In this document: positions 1 to 5,469 of the stretch, in pieces
How positions within the stretch are numbered: position 1 is the stretch's first letter
Layout: every line of letters begins with the position of its first letter
NCBI GenBank assembly: GCA_028292835.1
Contig: JAQGLP010000254.1
Span: forward strand, 1-5,469
Source of the DNA: Variovorax sp.
GTDB lineage: Bacteria > Pseudomonadota > Gammaproteobacteria > Burkholderiales > Burkholderiaceae_C
Length of the DNA stretch: 5,469 nt
Direction: 5' to 3'
Position numbers and translations under genes: made by a program
The notes under the pieces: generated by a model
What the model was told of the DNA's origin: nothing
Seen by the model: the letters and a program-made list of their open reading frames with translations, nothing else
Database searches by the model: none

Positions 1-61
1 GCGGCTGGTGGCCGCGGTGCAGGTGGCCGAGCATCCTGCCGCGGCGCTGGTGTCGGCGTAA
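1..61 (+). CDS. C-terminal end of an unidentified convergent gene (5' part outside window)
   Basis: From base 2 the plus strand reads 19 sense codons and then TAA at 59-61, giving RLVAAVQVAEHPAAALVSA. Seventeen of the 19 codons end in G or C, as expected of genes in this high-GC genome. The peptide is alanine- and valine-rich and looks like an ordinary helical C-terminus. No family can be recognised from so little. If real, this gene converges on the minus-strand acyl-CoA dehydrogenase gene, with about 54 bp between the two stop codons. The alternative is non-coding DNA that is open by chance: the opposite strand is also open here and has an ATG at 32-34, but that start has no well-spaced ribosome binding site. 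Confidence is limited by length. Confidence 0.42.
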   Translation, partial: RLVAAVQVAEHPAAALVSA

Positions 62-77
62 ACGCGAAATCCAGATG

Positions 78-111
78 AAAAACGCCGACCGTGCTTGTGG
101 CGCGGGCGGCG
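78..111 (-). terminator. Candidate Rho-independent terminator of the minus-strand operon
   Basis: Read on the minus strand, CGCCG (111-107) plus CC (106-105) can pair with GG (90-89) plus CGGCG (87-83). One U is bulged at 88 and the loop is 14 nt. TTTTT follows immediately at 82-78. A GC-rich stem followed by a U-run, placed 5 bp after the TAG of the acyl-CoA dehydrogenase gene, is the layout expected for an intrinsic terminator. The large loop, the bulge and the short U-run make it a moderate rather than strong example. The plus strand has no T-run after this stem, so it should not act efficiently on a convergent plus-strand gene. Confidence 0.55.
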
Positions 112-115
112 GCAG

Positions 116-1417
<1,302 letters not shown>

Positions 1418-1422
1418 AAGAA

Positions 1423-1427
1423 CTCCT
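1423..1427 (-). promoter_or_regulatory. Ribosome binding site of the acyl-CoA dehydrogenase gene
   Basis: AGGAG on the minus strand, 5 nt before the ATG at 1417. This near-ideal Shine-Dalgarno decides the start over the upstream in-frame ATG at 1501, which would give a non-conserved 28-residue extension overlapping the kinase gene. Confidence 0.85.
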
Positions 1428-1448
1428 GTCAAGAAGGAAAGGCTCGAC

Positions 1449-2537
1449 TCAGGCGCGCTGGGCGAATTGCCACGCAAGCTCGGCCATCGGACGCGCGCCA
1501 CGGCCCGAATTGACGGCCTGTTCGCTCGAAGCCGTGCCGGTCTCGACCCGCTTGGCGATCCCTTGCAGGATGGCGGCGATGCGAAACAGGTTGTAGGCGA
1601 GGTAGAAGTTCCAGTCGGCCGCCAGCGCCTCGGGCGTGGAGAGGCCGGTGCGCTCCAGGTAGCGGCGGATGTAGGCGTCTTCGGTCGGGATGCCCAGGCT
1701 CTCGACGTCCAGGCCGCCCAGGCCGCGGAACGCGCCGGGCGCGATATGCCACGACATGCAGTGGTAGCTGAAGTCGGCCAGCGGATGGCCCAGCGTCGAG
1801 AGTTCCCAGTCGAGCACCGCGATGACGCGCGGCTCGGTGGGGTGGAACATGAGATTGTCGAGCCGGTAGTCGCCGTGCACGATGCGCGTCATGCGCTCGT
1901 CGCGCGCGCTGGCCGGGATGTGCGCCGGCAGCCACTCCATGAGCCGGTCCATCTCGGGAATCGACTGCGTGACAGAGGCGACGTACTGCTTGCTCCAGCG
2001 GCCGATCTGGCGCTCGAAATAGTTGCCCGGCTTGCCGTAATCGGCCAGCCCGCGCGCGGCGAAGTCCACCGTGTGCAGCGCGGCGATGACGCGGTTCATC
2101 TCGTCGTAGATGGCGGCGCGCCCGGCCGGGTCCATGCCCGGCAGCGACTGGTCCCACAGCACGCGGCCGGCCATGAACTCCATCACGTAGAAGGCGCGGC
2201 CGATAATGGACTCGTCCTCGCACAGGCAGTACATGCGCGGCACCGGCACGTCGGTGCCGGCCAGGCCGCGCATGACCTTGAACTCGCGCTCGACCGCGTG
2301 CGCCGAGGGCAGCAGCTTGGCGACCGGGCCGGGTTTGGCGCGCATCACGTAGCTTTGCGTCGGGGTGACGAGCTTGTAGGTCGGGTTGGACTGGCCGCCC
2401 TTGAACATCTCCACCGAGAGCGGGCCCTGGAAGCCGTCGAGGTTCTTTTCGAGCCAGGCGGACAGCGCCACGGTGTCGAAGGCATGCTGCTGCGACACGG
2501 CCCGGGTGCCGACGAAATTGGTGAAGTCCTGTGTCAT
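1449..2537 (-). CDS. APH-fold phosphotransferase, ACAD10/11 N-domain / LvaA-like kinase (362 aa)
   Basis: A cytoplasmic ATP-dependent kinase of the aminoglycoside phosphotransferase fold. Visible motifs are: a glycine-rich nucleotide loop FKGGQSNPTY (45-54); YVMRAKPGPVAKLLPSAHAV (63-82) with candidate ATP-binding lysines, followed by Glu83; the catalytic loop VHGDYRLDNLMF (220-231) with Asp223 as probable base and Asn228; and the metal-binding LDWE (242-245), followed by STLGHPLADFSY. The KLLPSAHAV and LDWELSTLGHPLAD signatures mark the acyl-CoA-dehydrogenase-associated branch rather than antibiotic-resistance enzymes. Known relatives are the kinase domain of mammalian ACAD10/ACAD11 and LvaA of the P. 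putida levulinate pathway, which phosphorylate the 4-hydroxyl of hydroxyacyl-CoAs. The length matches these single-domain relatives. It lies 15 bp after the Crp/Fnr gene and 31 bp before the acyl-CoA dehydrogenase gene, and AGGA sits 6 nt before its ATG. I see no LvaB-like small partner gene in the window. The exact substrate is unknown. Confidence 0.92.
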   Translation of the reverse strand: MTQDFTNFVGTRAVSQQHAFDTVALSAWLEKNLDGFQGPLSVEMFKGGQSNPTYKLVTPTQSYVMRAKPGPVAKLLPSAHAVEREFKVMRGLAGTDVPVPRMYCLCEDESIIGRAFYVMEFMAGRVLWDQSLPGMDPAGRAAIYDEMNRVIAALHTVDFAARGLADYGKPGNYFERQIGRWSKQYVASVTQSIPEMDRLMEWLPAHIPASARDERMTRIVHGDYRLDNLMFHPTEPRVIAVLDWELSTLGHPLADFSYHCMSWHIAPGAFRGLGGLDVESLGIPTEDAYIRRYLERTGLSTPEALAADWNFYLAYNLFRIAAILQGIAKRVETGTASSEQAVNSGRGARPMAELAWQFAQRA

Positions 2538-2543
2538 GTCATG

Positions 2544-2547
2544 TCCT
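2544..2547 (-). promoter_or_regulatory. Ribosome binding site of the kinase gene, with doubled ATGAC at the start
   Basis: AGGA on the minus strand lies 6 nt before the ATG at 2537. A second, out-of-frame ATG at 2542 would encode only Met-Thr before TGA, and it lies just 1 nt from the AGGA. The downstream ATG, which opens the conserved kinase frame, is therefore the start. Confidence 0.7.
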
Positions 2548-2552
2548 GCGGT

Positions 2553-3272
2553 TTATTGATCCGCTTCGGAAATGCGCGTCAGCGCGGCGCGGTCCAGCAC
2601 CACCAGCCCGGCGGGCTCGATGCGGATCGCGTTTTCGCGTTCCATGGCCTTGAGCTCCTGGTTGACGCGCTGGCGCGAGGCGCCGAGCAGCTGCGCCAGC
2701 TCTTCCTGCGCCAGGTGCAGCCCGATGCGCATCTGGTTGCCGTCGGCCAGGTTCGGCACACCGTAGCTGCGCACTAGGTGCACCAGCTGCTTGGCCAGCC
2801 GCGCCCGCAGAGGCAGCGTGTTGAGGTCTTCCACCAGGCCGAACAGCTGCCGGATGCGACGCGCCTGCAGCCGCATCAGCGCCTCGTACAGCTCGACGTG
2901 CGTGGCCAGGATCTTGCGGAAGTCGGCGCGCGCCACGCACAGGATGGTGCTGTCGCCATGCGCATAGGCATCGTGCGTGCGCCGGTCGCCGTCGAACATC
3001 GCCACATCGCCGAACCAGATGCCGGGCTCCACGTAGGTCAGCGTCACCTGCTTGCCCGACACCGCCGTCGAGCTCACCCGCACCGCGCCCTTGGCGCAGG
3101 CGATCCACTGCTCGGGCGGGTCGCCGCGCGCGCAGATCAGTTCGCCGTCCTTGTAGCGTTTGACAAAGGCGCATCGCAGGATGTCGTGACGAAGAGAGGG
3201 TGAAAGGGAAGAAAACCAGCGACCGGCATTGATCGCTTCACGTTCTTCGATGGTAAGAATGGGGTCGTCCAT
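2553..3272 (-). CDS. Crp/Fnr-family transcriptional regulator (239 aa)
   Basis: A dimeric DNA-binding regulator with the two-domain Crp/Fnr plan. An N-terminal cyclic-nucleotide-binding-like beta-roll spans about 18-112. It has GELICARGDPPEQW (43-56), then FGDVAMFDGDRRTHDA (87-102), which aligns with the phosphate-binding cassette of E. coli CRP; CRP Glu72 is Asp89 here, and an Arg-Thr pair (98-99) is kept. A long dimerisation helix runs about 114-147. The C-terminal winged helix-turn-helix holds AQEELAQLLGASRQRVNQEL (188-207). In the recognition helix, CRP Glu181 and Arg185 are replaced by Gln201 and Gln205, so the classic TGTGA site is unlikely. No FNR-type N-terminal cysteine cluster is visible. 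I chose the ATG at 3272 because GAGAGGA lies 7 nt upstream and the start at 3329 would add 19 basic, non-family residues. It sits between the crotonase and kinase genes on the same strand, so it probably controls this operon or itself; the effector is unknown. Confidence 0.92.
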   Translation of the reverse strand: MDDPILTIEEREAINAGRWFSSLSPSLRHDILRCAFVKRYKDGELICARGDPPEQWIACAKGAVRVSSTAVSGKQVTLTYVEPGIWFGDVAMFDGDRRTHDAYAHGDSTILCVARADFRKILATHVELYEALMRLQARRIRQLFGLVEDLNTLPLRARLAKQLVHLVRSYGVPNLADGNQMRIGLHLAQEELAQLLGASRQRVNQELKAMERENAIRIEPAGLVVLDRAALTRISEADQ

Positions 3273-3279
3273 GGGTCTG

Positions 3280-3286
3280 TCCTCTC
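3280..3286 (-). promoter_or_regulatory. Ribosome binding site of the Crp/Fnr regulator gene
   Basis: GAGAGGA on the minus strand, 7 nt before the ATG at 3272. It supports this start over the in-frame upstream ATG at 3329, which would also place the palindrome at 3302-3331 inside the coding sequence. Confidence 0.75.
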
Positions 3287-3301
3287 GGCGACTGGAAAGG
3301 G

Positions 3302-3331
3302 CGGTGCTGTCGCCCTCGCGACCGCGCACCG
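3302..3331. promoter_or_regulatory. Nested inverted repeat upstream of the Crp/Fnr gene: candidate operator or mRNA hairpin
   Basis: The largest gap in the operon (3273-3340) contains two nested perfect inverted repeats. The outer arms are CGGTGC (3302-3307) and GCACCG (3326-3331). The inner arms are GTCGC (3309-3313) and GCGAC (3318-3322), around a 4-base loop. The inner 14-bp palindrome has the 5-4-5 geometry of FNR-type sites, though not their sequence, and its centre is about 43 bp before the regulator's ATG. As RNA, the whole element folds into an 11-bp stem with a small internal loop. Only TTT follows it on the minus strand, so it is a poor terminator. It could be an autoregulatory operator, a partial terminator or processing hairpin, or a by-product of GC richness. 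Confidence 0.4.
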
Positions 3332-3340
3332 GGATGGCAC

Positions 3341-4120
3341 TCAGCTGTAGCGCGGAATTTGCTTGGAGAGGAATGCTGCGATGCCTTCGCCCGCGTTCGC
3401 GTGGTGCAGGTTGCGCACGAACTGGTCACGCTCGCGCGGCAGCTGGGCCGAGAGCGTCGAGGTCGCGGCTTCATTGAGCAGCTCCTTGATGCTGGCCAGC
3501 GCGTTGGGCGCGCGCGCATTGAGTTTTGCCGCCAGGGCCAGCGCGTCGCCCAGCGCCTGGCCGGGCTCGGCGATCGCGTTGACCAGGCCCAGCGCGTGCA
3601 GGCGGGAAGCTTCGATGCGTTCGCCGCCCAGCAGCCATTGGCTCGCGAGCTGGCGCGGCACGGCCTGCGCCAGCTGCCAGCTCAGCCCGCCGTCGGGCGA
3701 CAGCGCGACGTTGCTGTAGCTGGCGGCGAACACCGCATCGCGGGCCGCGACGACGAGGTCGCAGGCCAGCGCCAGCGAAAAACCGGCGCCCGCCGCCGCA
3801 CCCTCGACCGCGGCGATGACCGGCTTGGGAAACGCGCGGATCGAATCGATCCAGTTGTGCAGCGCGTCGATGCTTTCGGCCTGCACCGAGGGCGGCTGCG
3901 CGCGGTTGCCCTGCAGGCGCTGCAGCGAGCCACCCGCGCAAAACCAGGCGCCTTCCCCGACGATGATCACGCTGCGGATCTCATCGTTGCCCTCGGCACC
4001 GTTCAGCGCCTCGATGCCGGCGGTGTACATCTCGGGGCCGAGCGCGTTGCGCTGGGCCGGGTTGTGAAGCGTCAGCACCAGGGTCTGGCCTTCGCTGGTG
4101 CTCTTGATCTGGGCGGTCAT
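3341..4120 (-). CDS. Enoyl-CoA hydratase/isomerase family protein (crotonase fold, 259 aa)
   Basis: A cytoplasmic crotonase-superfamily enzyme, probably a beta-oxidation hydratase or enoyl-CoA isomerase. Family landmarks are LHNPAQRNAL (18-27), the first oxyanion-hole segment FCAGGSLQRL (60-69), the second segment AVEGAAAGAGFSLALACDLV (104-123), and FAASYSNVALSPDGGLSW (131-148). The length is typical. A gapless alignment from the GAG/GGG region puts Ser115 and Tyr135 at the positions of the two catalytic glutamates of rat mitochondrial hydratase (Glu144 and Glu164). Asp143 falls where dienoyl-CoA isomerase has its catalytic Asp204. This favours isomerase-like (PaaG-style) chemistry over simple hydration, by inference. 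I chose the ATG at 4120 because the protein then begins just before the conserved fold, 10 bp after the dehydrogenase stop; only a purine-rich, distant Shine-Dalgarno (around 4134-4140) is present. An ATG at 4144 would add 8 residues, overlap the upstream gene by 14 bp, and has no visible Shine-Dalgarno. Confidence 0.9.
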   Translation of the reverse strand: MTAQIKSTSEGQTLVLTLHNPAQRNALGPEMYTAGIEALNGAEGNDEIRSVIIVGEGAWFCAGGSLQRLQGNRAQPPSVQAESIDALHNWIDSIRAFPKPVIAAVEGAAAGAGFSLALACDLVVAARDAVFAASYSNVALSPDGGLSWQLAQAVPRQLASQWLLGGERIEASRLHALGLVNAIAEPGQALGDALALAAKLNARAPNALASIKELLNEAATSTLSAQLPRERDQFVRNLHHANAGEGIAAFLSKQIPRYS

Positions 4121-4130
4121 CGGTGTGGGC

Positions 4131-5469
4131 TCACTCTTCTTCATGCAGCAGGCTCAGGCCGAGCGCGCCGCGCCGGCGCAGCCAGGGACTGGGGCGGTAG
4201 CGCGGGTCGCCGTACACCGTCTGGAGGTTGAACAGCACTTCGAGGACATTGGTCGGCCCGTAGAGGTTGCCCATGGCGAGCGGCCCGCGCGGATAGCCGA
4301 GCCCCAGCGTGACCGCGGTTTCGAGGTCGGCGGGCGAGCACACGCCTTGCTGGCAGATGTCGGCGGCGATATTGACGATGTTGGCGATCACGCGCTGCGT
4401 GACGAAGCCGGCGCTGTCGCGGATCACGCTCACCGCCTTGCCGTCGCGCGCGAACAGCGCATGCGCGGCGTCGCGCATGTCGCCGCGCGTGGCGGGATTG
4501 GTGGCGAGCACGCGGCGCTTGGTCGTTGCATCCTCGACCAGCATGTCGATGCCCACCGTGCGGGTGGCGTCCAGCCGGTCGACGGCGGCGACGGTCGTGA
4601 CATCGAAGCCCAGCGGCGCCACCAGGATGAGCGCGTTGGGCGAGGGTGTGGCGCCGCTCTCGACCTGGGCCTCCAGGGTGTGGACCAGCCGCAGCAGCTC
4701 GGCGCGCCGCGCGGCCCGGGGCGAGACCCAGACGCCCGGCAGCGTGTCCCGCACCGGCGCGGGCGGCTCGGGCGGACGCTGGATGCCGCCCTCGGCATAG
4801 CGGTAGAAGCCCGCGCCGCTCTTGCGCCCGAGCACGCCGGCGGCCAGCCGCTGCGCCGTGATGACGCTCGGACGGTAGCGCGGCTCCTCGTGGTACTGGT
4901 GGTAGATCGACTCCATCACCGGATGCGAGACGTCGAGGCCGGTCAGGTCGAACAGCTCGAACGGGCCGAGCTTGAAGCCGGCCTGGTCGGTCAGGATGCG
5001 GTCGACGGTGGCGAAGTCGCACACGCTCTCGCCGACGATGCGCAACGCCTCGGTGCCGTAGCCGCGCCCGGCGTGGTTGACGATAAAGCCGGGGGTGTCG
5101 CTGGCCTGCACGGCGCTGTGGCCCATCTGCTGCGCGAAGGCGGCCAGCTGCGCGCACACCCGTGGGTCGGTGCGCAGCCCGGCGATGACCTCCACCACCT
5201 TCATCAGCGGGACCGGATTGAAGAAATGAAAACCGGCGAAGCGCTCGGGATGCCGCAGCGTCGCGGCGATGGCCGTCACGGAAAGCGACGAGGTGTTGGT
5301 AACCAACGTGGCCGAGGGCGCCACCACCGCTTCGAGGTCGCGAAAGAGCTGTTGCTTGACGTCCAGCCGCTCGACGATGGCTTCGATCACCAGGTCGCAA
5401 TCCGCCAGTTCCGAGAGCCCGCCGGCCGGCCGAACCAGCGCCGCCAGGGCATCGCGCCGGGCCTCGTCG
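4131..5469 (-). CDS. 3-hydroxyacyl-CoA dehydrogenase, PaaH/PaaC-type with duplicated C-terminal domain (N-terminus outside window)
   Basis: Oxidises 3-hydroxyacyl-CoA to 3-oxoacyl-CoA with NAD+ in beta-oxidation. The frame is open to the window edge. The first visible residues are DEARRDALAALV, leading into LADCDLVIEAIVERLDVKQQ, so the internal GTG at 5390 is not the start; it encodes the Val of DLVIEAIVE. Numbered from the edge, 445 residues are visible: the end of the Rossmann domain with NTSSL (58-62), the catalytic His81 in HFFNPVPLMKVVEV and its partner Glu93, and the first C-terminal domain with DTPGFIVN (124-131) and GRKSGAGFYRY (214-224). A second, related C-terminal domain (about 350-440) contains DSAGFVTQRVIANIVN and GLGYPRGPLA. 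Roughly 50-60 residues, including the GxGxxG NAD-binding loop, must lie beyond the edge. Relatives of about 500 aa with the doubled domain are PaaH-like, but no phenylacetate genes are seen here, so I assign no symbol. It is the most upstream visible gene and stops 10 bp before the crotonase gene. Confidence 0.94.
   Translation of the reverse strand, partial: DEARRDALAALVRPAGGLSELADCDLVIEAIVERLDVKQQLFRDLEAVVAPSATLVTNTSSLSVTAIAATLRHPERFAGFHFFNPVPLMKVVEVIAGLRTDPRVCAQLAAFAQQMGHSAVQASDTPGFIVNHAGRGYGTEALRIVGESVCDFATVDRILTDQAGFKLGPFELFDLTGLDVSHPVMESIYHQYHEEPRYRPSVITAQRLAAGVLGRKSGAGFYRYAEGGIQRPPEPPAPVRDTLPGVWVSPRAARRAELLRLVHTLEAQVESGATPSPNALILVAPLGFDVTTVAAVDRLDATRTVGIDMLVEDATTKRRVLATNPATRGDMRDAAHALFARDGKAVSVIRDSAGFVTQRVIANIVNIAADICQQGVCSPADLETAVTLGLGYPRGPLAMGNLYGPTNVLEVLFNLQTVYGDPRYRPSPWLRRRGALGLSLLHEEE

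Noticed and set aside
1449..2537. Reading the APH-fold gene as an aminoglycoside resistance determinant
   Set aside because: KLLPSAHAV and LDWELSTLGHPLAD are signatures of the acyl-CoA-dehydrogenase-associated branch, and the operon is catabolic.
2537..2542. Two-codon mini-frame (ATG ACA TGA) overlapping the kinase start as a possible translational regulator
   Set aside because: Its ATG is only 1 nt from the AGGA, too close for efficient initiation; it is more simply a chance repeat of ATGAC.
3359..4231. A 290-codon plus-strand open frame antisense to the crotonase gene
   Set aside because: Same shadow pattern; the opposite strand carries intact crotonase motifs.
5388..5390. GTG as the start of the 3-hydroxyacyl-CoA dehydrogenase gene
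   Set aside because: The conserved LADCDLVIEAIVE segment continues upstream in frame to the window edge, so this codon is internal.
4141..5400. A second long minus-strand frame overlapping the 3-hydroxyacyl-CoA dehydrogenase
   Set aside because: It is a frame-shifted reading of the same DNA, extremely Arg/Ala-rich and without domains, while the accepted frame shows the full HFFNPVP and PGFIVN motifs.

Overview
The window is GC-rich with strong G/C preference at third codon positions. It reads as a bacterial chromosome, most likely a betaproteobacterium of the Burkholderiales. That placement is an inference from base composition and from the style of the Crp/Fnr and PaaH-type proteins; no marker gene is present.

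Nearly all of it is one tightly packed minus-strand gene cluster. In transcription order, from high to low coordinates, it holds: a 3-hydroxyacyl-CoA dehydrogenase with its N-terminus off the right edge (4131-5469); a crotonase-fold enoyl-CoA hydratase/isomerase (3341-4120); a Crp/Fnr-type regulator (2553-3272); an aminoglycoside-phosphotransferase-fold (APH) small-molecule kinase (1449-2537); and an acyl-CoA dehydrogenase of the ACAD10/ACAD11 type (116-1417). Gaps are 10, 68, 15 and 31 bp, so a single operon is likely. Its promoter would lie outside the window. A plausible intrinsic terminator (78-111) follows the last gene. A short plus-strand coding tail (1-61) suggests a convergent neighbour.

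The enzymes fit together as acyl-CoA catabolism. The kinase and acyl-CoA dehydrogenase are the two halves that are fused in vertebrate ACAD11 and occur as separate genes in the Pseudomonas putida levulinate (lva) pathway. There a 4-hydroxyacyl-CoA is phosphorylated and the phosphate eliminated to give an enoyl-CoA. The crotonase and 3-hydroxyacyl-CoA dehydrogenase could carry that product on through beta-oxidation. The true substrate cannot be read from the sequence.

Points deserving a second look are: the split kinase/dehydrogenase pair; the crotonase lacking both classical hydratase glutamates; a regulator embedded mid-operon with an unusual recognition helix; a nested perfect palindrome just upstream of that regulator; and a poorly conserved-looking C-terminal tail on the dehydrogenase. 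I saw no mobile element, tRNA, rRNA, CRISPR array or defence gene. No stretch longer than 300 bases lacks a gene.
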